A stretch of DNA of 64,000 bases, taken from the NCBI RefSeq assembly GCF_036711975.1, contig NC_091966.1, positions 1,867,501-1,931,500 on the forward strand. Direction: 5' to 3'. The notes under the pieces were generated by a model that was not told the origin of the DNA, made no database searches, and saw only the letters and a list, made by a program, of their open reading frames with translations. Position 1 is the first letter of the stretch. Every line of letters starts with the position of its first letter. The position numbers and the translations under genes are program-made. This DNA is from Onthophagus taurus. Taxonomy: Eukaryota > Arthropoda > Insecta > Coleoptera > Scarabaeidae. Below, piece by piece: positions 1 to 11,339 of the stretch.

Positions 1-283
1 TCCAACAACTTCACTCGCACCACCCTTGATGCTTCCAACCATGCTTCGTTATGTATCCCATCTTCACCTGGCGCCTTTCCCTTCTTCAATCTCCTAAGCA
101 CCGCCTCCATCTTCCCTTCTGCTATCTCCTCTCCCCCATCTCCCTCATATCCTCCCAACCCCGTTAGCCTCGTTTCAACCCCTCCCAATAATCCCATAAA
201 GTAACTCTTCCATTCTGTCATGTGTATTTCGCTGGTTATCGTCTCCCTACCCTTCTTTCCTTTTTTCAGATATATGTATTCTC
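1..283 (-). mobile_element. LINE fragment, start of RT domain
   Basis: Read on the minus strand this stretch encodes the linker and first block of a non-LTR reverse transcriptase, including the string LKKGKAPGEDGIHNEAW, a typical RT motif 0/1 (KAPGxDGI). It looks like the same family as the LINE at 786-2427 (acidic, Arg/Glu-rich style, same strand), but the two cover different parts of the protein. The 5' (right) end stops abruptly at the 273-bp tandem array; the 3' part lies beyond the window edge. Not full length; 5'-truncated as usual for target-primed reverse transcription. Confidence 0.75.
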
Positions 284-785
284 TTCTGTTGAGCATAATT
301 TTATACTTGTCTAAATCATTAACAACTAGTTTTTAAACAATCCATGTTACTCAAAATGACTGAAAACTAGTTGATAGTCATTAAAAACTTGTCTAAATGT
401 ATAAGGACTAGTTTATAGCAAGTCCAGGTTGCTCAAAATGACTGAAAACTGCACCAACATTGTCCAAAATTGCTTTATAATGTAGCAAAATTGTTCCAAA
501 TGATTAGAAATAAGTTCATAGCCATCTCACGTTGTTCAAAATCATTGAGAACTGGTTGAGCATAACTTTATACTTGTTTAAATGATTAACAACTAGTTTT
601 TAAAGAATCCATGTTGCTCAAAATGACTGAAAACTAGTTGATAGTCATGAAAAACTTGTGTAAATGTATAAGGACTAGTTTGTAGCAAGTCTCGGTTGCT
701 CAGAACGAATGAAAACTGCACCAACATTGTCTAAAATTGGTTTATAAGGTAGCAAAATTGTTCAAAATGATTGGAAATAATAATA

Positions 786-2427
786 AGCATTTTATTGTTT
801 TTTTACTATTAACAATTTTCCCTTTAATACATTCTAATCTATATTATTAATATATTATTTTCACCCTCTACCCTCTTCCTCCATTTCCACACCCTCGGCT
901 CCTCGGCCCAATCATCCCCTCATCCATCCCTTTGTCTCCTCACCCGCACAACCATTCTCATCCATCGTTTCCCCTCTCCCCCCTCTCCTAAGATCTGCCC
1001 TCGGCCCAACTCCTCCTCCCTCAACTCACTGCACCCATTCAACATATGTTCCAACGTTTCCCATTCCTCCCTGCATAGCCTACACCACCTCTCCTCATCG
1101 GCCATCCAGTATCTGTTAGCTCTCTCCTCGTTTCCATAACAGAACCACCAACTACTTCCCTTCCTCATCTCCTTCCAATAACAAGCATCTAGGCAGCCCC
1201 TCCGTAATTATGTCCCTGTACCTTCCCTCTTTTATTTGTGTCCTTCTTTCCTGTCTCTGCACATCTCGGTCCCTATCTCTCAACTCCCTCCACATCTCCC
1301 TACCCACCCTTCGTCTACTATTTATCTCAGTTACCGAGTAGCCCGCTCGTCTATAATAGTTGTCTCTGTCTCCTTTCCCATATCTGATCTTTCCCTCTGC
1401 GGGGCTAATGCTTTGATAGTAGCGAGAGGAAGTTTTAGGAAAACCAATGTCTTCAACAACAAAATTTTATTTACAACAATAATAACAATAATGTAAGTGC
1501 GGACGCGAAAAGGGTAACTGCTGACTGATCTGCCGATGGTAACTGACAACTGATAACTGCCGATGGCAACTGATAACTGAACCCTCTGGGCCGATCCTGG
1601 TTCCTTTTATCCCCGAGTCCAGTAACATCCCCGGTGAAAGCTCTCTTCGAGTCCTTGTCTGGACCAAAAGGATCTGCTGTCCAGATGTACGGAGAGAGTT
1701 CTTCTGAATAGTTTCGAACGCTTTCTGGCGACCAGATGTTTGCCACGGAGAGCGTCAAGTAATATCTCCGGTGAAAGTTTTCCGGGAACTCTTTGCCTGG
1801 ACCAAAAGGGTGTCCTGGCCAGATGGCCGGAGAGAGATTTTTTGAACGGTTTACAAAGTTCCCTGGCGTCCAGATGTTCCCCACACCCTCTCTAATTTCC
1901 CTCCAACACTCCCCCAAGATATCGCAGTTTGGCCTCCCTTCTATTCTTTCTTCATATTTCACTGCCCTCCTGTCCGCCTCTTTACCTCTTCCCTCACTAT
2001 ATACCCCGGTGTTTCTCTCGCCACCCCAAACACCCATCTCCAATATCTAGCTTGCACGTCCTCCAGCATTGCCTGCTCTCTCCATCCCCATACCTCTGAC
2101 TCTCTTCCCCCAACCCCATACTTCTCCCATCACCTTATTCGCCTTTTTTGCCATAGCTATCACATGCGACCCTTCCCTGTTGTCCTCCCTAAACACATAC
2201 CCCAAGTGATACTCCCTAATCTCCTCGATCTCTTTTCCCTCCCATCTCCAGTTTTCTGTTCTTTTTCTCCCCCCGTTACAAAACTTCATCATCCTTGTCT
2301 TCCCCACATTCACTTCCAGCCCCTTCCCCCTAAAATATCTTTCCAATGTCTTTATCATATCCTTCATCTCCGCCGCTTCTCTCGCCATGACCACGATGTC
2401 ATCCGCGTATGCTAACATATGCACCTT
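786..2427 (-). mobile_element. 5'-truncated LINE with target-site duplication
   Basis: Minus-strand RT C-terminal half: YADDIVVMAREAAEMKDM at about 2410-2360, the KGLEVNVGKTRMM block, then after an internal insertion the C-terminal zinc-knuckle CRLC..WETLEHMLNGC near 1060-1020. The left (3') end carries a TAATAA-type tail at 778-790. A 20-bp repeat TTCAAAATGATTGGAAATAA (761-780) recurs with one mismatch at 2428-2447, so the copy is bounded by a target-site duplication inside the 273-bp array. It is 5'-truncated inside the RT domain and has several stops and frame changes. The clade was not resolved; no RNase H was seen. Confidence 0.8.
1445..1880. mobile_element. Unclassified insertion inside the LINE
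   Basis: The LINE reading is lost between about 1880 and 1445 and resumes on either side. The insert contains two diverged tandem copies of a roughly 137-bp unit (1622-1758 and 1759-1880, both starting near a GGTGAAAG word and including CTGGACCAAAAGG) and a short minisatellite around TAACTGATAACTG (1525-1580). On the minus strand an AATAAA lies close to its end near 1467. It may be a SINE or a solo LTR; no clear target duplication was found, so the class is open. Confidence 0.45.
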
Positions 2428-2649
2428 TTCAAAATTATTGGAAATAACTTCATAGCCATCTCATGTCATTCAAAATCATTGAAAACTGGTTGAGCATAAT
2501 GTTATACTTGTCTAAATCATTAACAAGTAGTTTTTAAACAATCCATGTTGCTCAAAATGACTAAACATTAGTTCATAGTCATTAAAAACTTGTCTAAATG
2601 AATAGGGATTAGTTTATAGCAAGTCCAAGTTTACCTAGTTTTGCATTAA

Positions 2650-2840
2650 CACTATCACTAGAACTAACACAAGACCTAGAACTAGAATAATTTGGATTTA
2701 GCCGTCTTGAGAGACGTGCGGCTAAGCCCGAATGTTTCTAGTTCTAGGTCTACGTCTATCTCATTTATCACTAGAACTAACACAAGAACTAGAATAATTC
2801 GGGTTTAGCTGTCTGAAGAGATGTGCGACTAAATTTACTG
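2650..2840. repeat. Palindromic repeat family, two units
   Basis: Two imperfect dyads built from CTAGAACTAACAC, CTAGAACTAGAA, a TTCGGGTTTAGCCGTCT arm and its inverse around AGAGACG. The same family recurs at 4470-4551, 12230-12348, 21686-21880, 48365-48485 and 50080-50145. It is non-coding and foldback or MITE-like; no recognised class. Confidence 0.75.
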
Positions 2841-2859
2841 CTGTAGCCTTCACTTCGTA

Positions 2860-4440
2860 GTACAAGTCGAACTGTTTCGACTTTGTATTAAAATAATATA
2901 GACTTATAATATCCTTCGTTTAAAAAATTCATTGAATTACATTTCAGGAGCTGAGATATTATCATTTTCTGGGGTGTATACATTTTAGCTGGTTATTGTA
3001 TCACTGTATATAAATTAAAAAATTTAAATTTAAGAAATGTCGCATTTAGGAACCTGTTAAAATGCGTATTTAGAGACCGGGTGCGATTCATTGTTGTTAC
3101 GATGTCATAAAATGTATGAGTTCCCAGTAATTAATGACCAAATCCTAAATTTGTAACAAGTTTCAAGAATTGAACAATAAGAATACGAAAAAGAAATGAC
3201 CTTTTCATTTTACAGCACTACATAAAACAAAATGATTAATTAAAAACTGTTACTGCTAAATTTAGTGTTAATGCATCAAAAAGAACTTTTTTAATAACAA
3301 TAATTTTATTAGAATTTTGTTTTTAATACTTTAATTCGTTGAAAACGACTTCACGCAAACAAACTTTTCTACAAAGACAAACAAACAACCATCTGCATTT
3401 CGGTAATTAGAATTTAAATTATTCTTTGAACTCTGTGGTTTTCTTATCAACCGTTACTTATTCACCTCTTGATCACGTTGAAGCATGATAGAATGACTTT
3501 CTCTGACTCAGAATTTAAAAAGAATCGTTATTCTTCAAAATTATAATAAGCGCAAATAAATGAGAAAAATTAAAATAATAACCAAAAAGAAATTTAACTT
3601 AAAAAAATAATTTTATTAATATCTTTTTATATTCACTGTGTTAAAGAACGATTTACTTATATGGTGTTGTTATCATTTTCGCAAATGAAATAATTCACCA
3701 GGAATTTGTGGTTTGTTTACATGTCATCATAGTATACTAAATAGTTGGTGTTACAAATTACATTCCGAAGCTAGTCATGAAATTTATGAAGTGGATTTTC
3801 ATAAATTACCAAACATCTTAATTGGGTTCATTTAACTTTAAGATAATTACTAAACGATCTTGGAGGGTTCAATGAAATCAAAAGCGTTATTATATACGGC
3901 ATTTTTCTCCTGTTCCACAAACAACAATAAACAACAGGATGTTGTGGTTTGTTTGGCATCATAGTAAACTAATTTTTTTAATGAATGGGATTCTAAAGTT
4001 ATATGTATCATTGGAATAGAATGTTATTAATAATTTTCCTTTGGTTTTTACATAAATAACCTAACGCGTTGGTTTCCTTCTACCTAAACAACCACTTGAA
4101 TTTTTCTCCCAGAATTTTCTTGCAGAACTTTATCTCCACACGCGTCTATAAAAACCAGGATTTTTTTTCTTCTTATTGAATCATCGATACATTTCTCCAT
4201 CTTTTTATAGAATTAAATAAATAATTTTAATTTTTACTTTTATGGTCACAAGTTTCAATAAAATGTTGTCACTTTATGGTTTACGTAATAATTACGTTAT
4301 CACACAAGAATTAATTTCTGGATATGTTGGAAACTTTTAGGTATGCTTGAAATCTTCTAAAAATGATTGCAAATTGAAAAAAAATCGAACTTCATCTTTA
4401 GTTATGTCCCCAATGCGTAATATTGCTATACTCAATCAGC
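2860..4440. other. AT-rich intergenic stretch, nothing recognised
   Basis: No reading frame of note and no family signature. A weak internal similarity links about 3700-3740 and 3930-3970 (both read roughly TTGTGGTTTGTTT then CATCATAGTA). The block 4325-4440 recurs in diverged form at 8188-8280, outside the LINE at 6465-8185. Confidence 0.5.
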
Positions 4441-4469
4441 ATTTGAACTATTTCATCATCTACTACTTT

Positions 4470-4551
4470 TAGTAGTAGAGTTTAGTCGTCTTAAGAGACG
4501 CATGGCTAAACCAGAATGTTTCTGGTTGTTAGTTCTGGTGATAATACTAGT
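4470..4551. repeat. Palindromic repeat family, unit at Gypsy insertion
   Basis: One dyad of the family (GTTTAGTCGTCTTAAGAGACG followed by GGCTAAACC and TTCTGGTTGTTAGTTCTGG) ending in GGTGATAATACTAG, at which the LTR element begins. Related sequence (CTAGTGTTAGTTCTAGATTTCG) resumes at 6436 after the element. This copy shows intact the 8-bp site at which the large hAT-like element is inserted in another copy. Confidence 0.75.
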
Positions 4552-6427
4552 TGTAGCGTGCTGTGGCAGCAGCTCCATTTAAAAACATAAAATGTATTTC
4601 ATTTGTTATTATTTTTATATTTGCCACACAATTGTTTTTGAAGCAAAACAGACGCAAAATAAAAAGTCTGTCAAAAAGTTAATTTTATTATTATGTTGGC
4701 TAATACCTCATTGGCAATATATTCTGCCATAAAATTTTTTAATCATTTCCTACACGGAAACAATTTTACAGTTTTCACCGCCCACAAACCTATAACTACG
4801 GCAATGTTTTCATCAACAGAAAAAACACCAAGACAAACCAGGTACCTAAATTACATAACACAATATACATCCGATGTGAGATACATTAAGGGAAATTCCA
4901 ATATTGTTGCAGACGCTTTGTCCAGGACAAATATTGAATCCCTAAATTCTCAGTACCCCGACACACTTACACTTTACAAAGCTCAAGTCACAGATATCGA
5001 ATTGTCGAACCTACTACATAAACAATTTTCTCACACTCACACTACAACACCCTATCAGTTATTGCTACAACCCACAACGCTACCTGATATCAAATTATAG
5101 TGTGAAATATCAACGGAATCTCCGCGAATTTACATTCCGCAGCAATTTAGAGAAATAGTTATACAAAAATTTCATGGTTTATCTCACCCTGGCATTCGAG
5201 CTACCATTCATTTAATAAAAACAAAATTCTTTTGGCCTCATATGTCGAAACAAATTCGTATTTGGACAAAATCATGTTTACAATGCCAGAAAGTTAAGAT
5301 ACAAAGGCATACAAAATCGCCAATTCTCAAAATCAAAGTTCCAAAAGTTCGATTTGAACACATTCACATTGATTTGGTTGGCCCACTTGTTCCATCTCTT
5401 GGATGTACTTATCTGCTCACAGTCGTTGAGCGTTTCACACGGTGGCCAGAGGCTTTTCCTCTAAAAGATATCTCTGCAGCCTCTATTGCAGATACTCTTT
5501 TCAGGCATTACTTCAGCCGTTTCGGTATTCCTACCATGATCACTCACGATCAAGGACGACAATTCGAATCACTATTATTTTCAAAATTCCAATTATTTTT
5601 AGGTACTCATCAAATACACACATCTGGTTATCACCCACAAAGTAACGGTATGATTGAACGATTTCACCGTACTTTGAAATCAGCGATTATTGCTCCAGGT
5701 AATTCTACTAGATGGAACAATGACTTGCCTTTGATTCTCCTAGGTCTCAGGTCATCCCTAAAGGAGGATTTAGGTTGCTCATCCGCTGAATTGGTTTATG
5801 GTCAGCAACTCAGATTACCAGGAGAATTTTTCTTACCTACCGAACCATCAATTGAAACTGAACCATTATTATCACGTTTAAAATCATCTTTTGCTGACAT
5901 TAAACCAGTTCAGTCAACCATACATTCCAGCCAAAAACCTTTTGTTCACAAAGAATTATTCAGGTCAAACTTTGTTTTTATTAAAATTACTGGAATTAAA
6001 CCTACGTTGTCTCCTAGGTACGAAGGTCCCTTCAGAGTGTTGAAGAGATTTTCAAAATTTTTCGTGGTATTGAAAGACAGTAAAGAAATAAATGTAAGCC
6101 TCGATTTGCTGAAACCGGCTTTCTTTCTGAACGAAAACGTTTCTCCTGAAGTCAACAATTTAATAATTAATAAAACTAAAAAAGTACATTTTAAATTTTA
6201 ATTCAAATTTTTGACTAAATGTTATCGCTCTTTCTGTTCTTTCTTTATAGGAGGGGAAGTGGATGTAGCGTGCTGTGGCAGCAGCTCCATTTAAAAACAT
6301 AAAATGTATTTCATTTGTTATTATTTTTTTATTTGCCACACAATTGTTTTTGAAGCAAAACAGAACAGACGCAAAATAAAAAGTCTGTCAAAAAGTTAAT
6401 TTTATTATTATGTTGGCTAATACCTCA
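4552..6427 (+). mobile_element. Broken Ty3/Gypsy LTR retrotransposon fossil
   Basis: Two nearly identical direct repeats, 4552-4710 and 6264-6427, start with TG and end with CA and act as LTRs. A polypurine tract (AGGAGGGGAAGTGGA, 6249-6263) abuts the downstream LTR. Parts visible between them are an RNase H-type region with the VADALSR motif and a Gypsy-type integrase (HHCC-like zinc region, core with HIDLVGP, HDQGRQFES and HPQSNGMIERFHR). The internal region, about 1.55 kb, is far shorter than the family's usual length, so the copy is broken. The LTRs differ at only about two places, suggesting a young insertion. It sits in a copy of the palindromic repeat family. Confidence 0.9.
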
Positions 6428-6435
6428 TAGCCACA

Positions 6436-6480
6436 CTAGTGTTAGTTCTAGATTTCGTTGTTATTTAGTGCCAGGTTGTA
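6436..6480. repeat. Palindromic repeat family, flank fragment
   Basis: CTAGTGTTAGTTCTAGATTTCG followed by a TTATTTAGTGCCAGGTTG block. The same order of words is found at 21694-21740 next to the large hAT-like element, so both belong to one longer repeat unit. Confidence 0.65.
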
Positions 6481-8185
6481 TGTATGTAGGTAGGAAAGGA
6501 GAGGGTATGCTTCCACATACAGCACCTAGGTCCCAACGGGCTCCTTGTACATCCTCCTGCACTCTCTCCGGCTACATCAACCAGCCTAAGGAATTTCCGA
6601 AGGGTGGGATACAGCTCAGAGGTGTGTTCCTGATGCCATCTGTGCTCAGCCATTCCTCTCCGAAGTCTCTCATTCTGAGGTCTTGCAGAGTGGGGCATTC
6701 ACACAAGATGTGTCGAATCGTCTCCTTGCTCTCTTCACAGAGGTGACAGAGACGACTAACAGCAAGCTTAAGGTTATAAAGATGCTTGTTTATCTTACAG
6801 TGACGACTCAACCCGTGACGAGTCTCGTTACAGTTCGTAGAGGGTTTCTACCAAGCCTTACGAAAGACAAGACTGCCTCTGCTGAAGGATAATGTAATAC
6901 TTCCTTAGACAGATGGTAGCCCTTAACCCTATCCCACCAGTTCATAAACATTTTGTGGGTAAAATCTTTAATTATGTCAATCTGAGTTGATAAGGACGGA
7001 GCGATTATCGGTTCAGGCGAACATGGCGCTCGGTTGGCAGCCCTTTTGGCAAGCCTATCAGTGTGCTTGTTACCTGAACAAGTCGAGTGTCCTTTTGTCC
7101 ATTGAAGTATAACACAGTTATTCACTGCGGCTTTCTCCAATGTCAGATGACCGCCCATAACAAGTCCCGAGATAATTGTTATTGTGTAAATTGTAAAGTC
7201 TTACCTACTAAGTTGGATCTGACAATAACGTCAGCGGCAAGTTGTATGGCGAATAGCTCCGCCTGCATGGCGGTGGTACTTTTACCTAGAGGTTCAGATA
7301 CGTGGAGTTGGAGATCGTACGAGAAGACTCCGGCTCCAGCTTCTTCCCGTCTACTTGAACCATCAGTGTAGATTTTAAGGCTGTTTTTTACCCCTACTTC
7401 TGTAGACCTTGGGTGGGTGAGATATTTCTTCGTAAAAATGTGTTGTAGGGGTGTGAAGTCCGTTATACATTCCAGAATTAGTTTTATTTCAGAGAATGGC
7501 ATTTTTACTACATGTCTCACTAATTAGAATTCCTGCTGCTCGCAGTCGTAACATGGTCAACCAATGCTGAATGAACAAATGAAGTGGCGTTAGGTTCAAG
7601 ATGTTTTTCATGGTTGCAGTGGGGCTAGTCCGCAGCACACCTGTAACATACAAACACGCAAGTCTCTGTACTTTATTATGTACAGGAGTGGATGCAGACT
7701 GTAAGGTCTTTGACCACCATACTACTGCACTATATATAAGCATAGGGCGGATTATAGCCATATAAATCCAGAGGGCATTTTTGGGTAACAAACCCCATGT
7801 CTTACGCTTTTTTTACTCTATTATCTAGGTGGGCTCTCCATGTCAATTTGTTGTCAAGTGGGATTCCCAGATATTTGGCCTTTTTTGACAACACCAATGG
7901 AGTATTAGCAAGGGATGGCATTCTGGTCTTGCTAAACTTCCTCATCCGTGTGAAAAGAATCAACTCTGTCTTCTTAGGATTCACAGAGAGTCTTTGTTCG
8001 TCACACCAAGTCTCTATCAATTTGAGAGCTACTTGCATCCTATCAAAAAGCACGTTTATGTACTTGCCTTTGACGAGAATGGTTAAATCATCTGCGTAAC
8101 CAACTGTAGTAAAGTTGGCTTCAGCATCCAGAGTGAGGTTCCACAAAAGTCGGAATAGTACACCCCCTAGTGGACAGCCTCAACT
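6465..8185 (-). mobile_element. LINE 3' half with RNase H (I-group-like)
   Basis: Minus-strand pieces in order: RT catalytic block GYADDLTILVKG (about 8100-8060) with SVNPKKTELILF and KYLGIPLDNKLTW; the RT thumb (IYMAIIRPMLIYSAVVWW, 7760-7710); an RNase H domain with YTDGSS (about 7370), AELFAIQLAAD and WTKGHSTCSGN...DRLA (about 7100-7040); and a C-terminal CHLC..KETIRHILCECP knuckle (about 6750-6700). RT plus RNase H in this order is found in the I, LOA and related groups. It is 5'-truncated in the RT domain and broken by several frame changes. Its 3' end at the left shows an ACATACATACA tail. Confidence 0.85.
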
Positions 8186-8189
8186 TTTA

Positions 8190-8690
8190 GGCATCCTTGA
8201 AATCATCTAGAAATGATTGAAAAATCGAGTTTCATTTAGTCATGTCCCTAATGTGTAATGTTGCTATTACTACTTTTCTCGGTAACTGAGTACCTGGCGA
8301 ATTGTTTAGGGTATCTTCATTCTTTATAAACGAATCCTCGTCACTAACTTCACCATTAACATTTTCAGATGGGAGTATTATTATTTCGTCTTGTTATTTG
8401 GAGATCATGTACACTTTATATCTTGAAGATACTAAGTATTAGATACATAATCGCTTATAAAACCAGTTACCAAAAATGTATGGTCTGCAGCTCAAGCCAG
8501 ATTTAAGTTTGGTGGAGTCGAATATAGCTTCGGCCGTAAGCAACCTCAACTATTAGAAATCGAGTTCATTAACGATAAAATTTCACTGTTTCGTGAAAGA
8601 AATATGTAGTCAAGGTCGCTTGCGGCACAGACATTTTATTTGAAGATCAGCTACACACTCGATACATCTCGAAAAAGTAAGTGATCTTGT
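8190..8690. other. Intergenic, partly repeated
   Basis: The first 90 bases are a diverged copy of 4325-4440. The rest (to about 8690) shows no reading frame or recognised repeat. Confidence 0.5.
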
Positions 8691-11160
8691 AACGATTTCC
8701 AAGAATTTTCAAAGACAACCCAAACATTCTAACAATTTCTAGGGATTTAAAAACATTTCCAAGGATATCCCATTGATTTTCAAAGATGTCTTGGATTTCG
8801 GAATCTTTTTTTCAGAGAAGTAGTAAGTAGAAGTAGTCATTTTCCAAAGTTCCAACATATTTTTAGGGTTGTTGTAAAGATTTCCAAGAAAGTTTGAAGA
8901 CAACCTAAAACTTCGAACAAATTTATGTTTTCCATGGATTTCTAAGAAAGTTATAATGATTGCGATGAATATTTAGGAATTACTAAGAACATCTAGGATT
9001 TTAAAGATTCGGCATTTATAAGAGTAGGCATTTTCAAAGTTTCAACAGATTTCTAAGCTCTCAGATGATTTTCTAAAGATTTCTAAATGTATCCAAGCTT
9101 CTAACAATTTGTGGGAATATAGAAACATTTGCAAGAGTATCCCATCTGTTTTCAAAGATGTCTTGGAATTTCTGAATATCTTTAAAAATATCGTCTGATT
9201 TTTATAAGGATTATGTTAAATATTTAGAGATTACTAAGAAAATCTAGGATTACAACGACTATCAGAGACATGTATACAAGCATTTTCTATTTATATCTAG
9301 GGATATTGTAACGATTTCCAAAAAAGTTCAGACACAACCCGAAATTTAGAACAATTTAACGATTTCGATGGATTTCTGGGGATGCTATAATGATTGCGAA
9401 GAATATTTAGGAATTACTAAGAACATCTAGGATTTTAAAGATTGTCGGAGATAACTAAATAGGCATTTTTCAAAGTTTCAACAGATTTCTAAACTCTCAG
9501 ATGATTTTCTAAAGATTTTTAAATGTATCTAGTGATTTTATAGCGATTTCCAAGAATTTTCAAAGAAAACCCAAGCGTCTAACCATTTTTAGGGATATAG
9601 AAACATTTGCAAGAGTATCCTATCTGTTTTTAAAGATGTTTTGGAATTTCTGAATATCTTTAACAATATCGTTTGATTTTTATAAAGATTATCTTAAATA
9701 TTCAGAGACATGTATACAGGCATTTTCTATTTATATCTAGGGATATTGTAACGATTTCCAAAAAAGTTCAGACACAACCCGAAATTTAGAACAATTTAAC
9801 GATTTCGATGGATTTCTGGGGATGCTATAATGATTGCGAAGAATACTTATCAATTACTAAGAACATCTAGGATTTTAAAGATTCTCGGAGATAACTAAAT
9901 AGGCATTTTTCAAAGTTTCAACAGATTTCTAAACTCTCAGATGATTTTCTAAAGATTCTTAAATGTATCCAGTGATTTTATAGCGATTTCCAAGAATTTT
10001 CAAAGAAAACCCAAGCGTCTAACCATTTTTAGGGATATAGAAACATTTGCAAGAGTATCCTATCTGTTTTTAAAGATGTTTTGGAATTTCTGAATATCTT
10101 TAACAATATCGTTTGATTTTTATAAAGATTATCTTAAATATTCAGAGACATGTATACAGGCATTTTCTATTTATATTTAGGGATATTGTAACAATTTCCA
10201 AAAAAGTTCAGAAACAACCCGAAATTTAGAACAATTTAACGATTTCGATGGATTTCTGGGGATGCTATAATGATTGCGAAGAATACTTAGGAATTACTAA
10301 GAACATCTAGGATTTTAAAGATTCTCGGAGATAACTAAATAGGCATTTTTCAAAGTTTCAACAGATTTCTAAACTCTCAGATGATTTTCTAAAGATTCTT
10401 AAATGTATCCAGTGATTTTATAGCGATTTCCAAGAATTTTCAAAGACAACCCAAGCGTCTAACCATTTTTAGGGATATAGAAACTTTTGCAAGAGTATCC
10501 TATCTGTTTTTAAAGATGTTTTGGAATTTCTGAATATCTTTAACAATATCGTTTGATTTTTATAAAGATTATCTTAAATATTCAGAGACATGTATACAGG
10601 CATTTTCTATTTATATCTAGGGATATTGTAACGATTTCCAAAAAAGTTCAGAAACAACCCGAAATTTAGAACAATTTAACGATTTCGATGGATTTCTGGG
10701 GATGCTATAATGATTGCGAAGAATATTTAGGAATTACTTAGAACATCTAGGATTTTAAAGATTCTCGGAGATAACTAAATAGGCATTTTTCAACCGACAA
10801 CCCGAAACTTCGAACAAATTAATGATTTAAATGGATTTCTAGGGATGTTATAATAATTGCGATGCATACTTAGAGATAAGAATATCTAGGATTCAAAAGA
10901 TTCTTAGAGACAAGTATACAGCCATTTTACAAAGTTCAGTGGATTTTTAAGTGATATACAGTGGTTTTAGTACGATTCCCCAGAATTTTCAAAGACAACC
11001 CAAAGCTTTTACTAATTTCTAGGGATTTCAAAGATGTCTTAGAATATTTATATGCATATATAAGAATTTTCATTGATATCCAAGGATTATTAAGAATATC
11101 TAGTATTACAACAACTCTCAAAGGCATGAATATGACCATTTTCCAAAGTTTCTAGAGATT
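8690..11160. repeat. 440-bp satellite array
   Basis: The word TGTATACAGGCATTTTC recurs at 9271 (one mismatch), 9711, 10151 and 10591, an exact 440-bp spacing. Central copies are very similar, while the edges (8690-9270 and 10790-11160) are diverged or partial. Each unit contains shorter self-similar words (GGGATATTGTAACGATTTCC, AAGAATTTTCAAAGA) suggesting an older, shorter monomer. Non-coding. It ends about 180 bp before the 3' end of the tektin gene. Confidence 0.9.
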
Positions 11161-11263
11161 ACCAGGTTATGCGAAAACTTACAAATGTTAAATCATAATT
11201 TTATTTTTTACTATTTTTGGATGATACAATTAATAATCAACAAATTTAAACTCAGACATTTAA

Positions 11264-11269
11264 TTTATT
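11264..11269 (-). terminator. Poly(A) signal of the tektin gene
   Basis: AATAAA on the minus strand about 70 bases past the tektin stop codon (11340-11342). Confidence 0.6.
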
Positions 11270-11339
11270 TTCACATTCACAAATCATTCTAATACATTTT
11301 ACTACCTTCCAAAAAAATTTATAAAAAATCTTTAGATTT

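Larger units (their letters stand above)
284..2640. repeat. 273-bp tandem repeat, interrupted by a LINE
   Basis: The phrase GAGCATAA.TTTATACTTG recurs at 284, 557 and (after the LINE) 2492, giving a period of about 273 bp. Internal words such as CTCAAAATGACTGAAAACT and TGATTGGAAATAA recur within the unit. About 2.5 copies remain, split by the LINE copy at 786-2427. No coding potential seen in the repeat itself. Confidence 0.8.

Noticed and set aside
920-1168. Independent small zinc-finger gene
   Set aside because: The Cys/His block is the C-terminal knuckle of the surrounding LINE.
4541-6436. Target duplication for the Gypsy fossil
   Set aside because: Flanking bases (ending ACTAGT on the left, starting TAGCC on the right) do not give a convincing 4-6-bp repeat; left unassigned.
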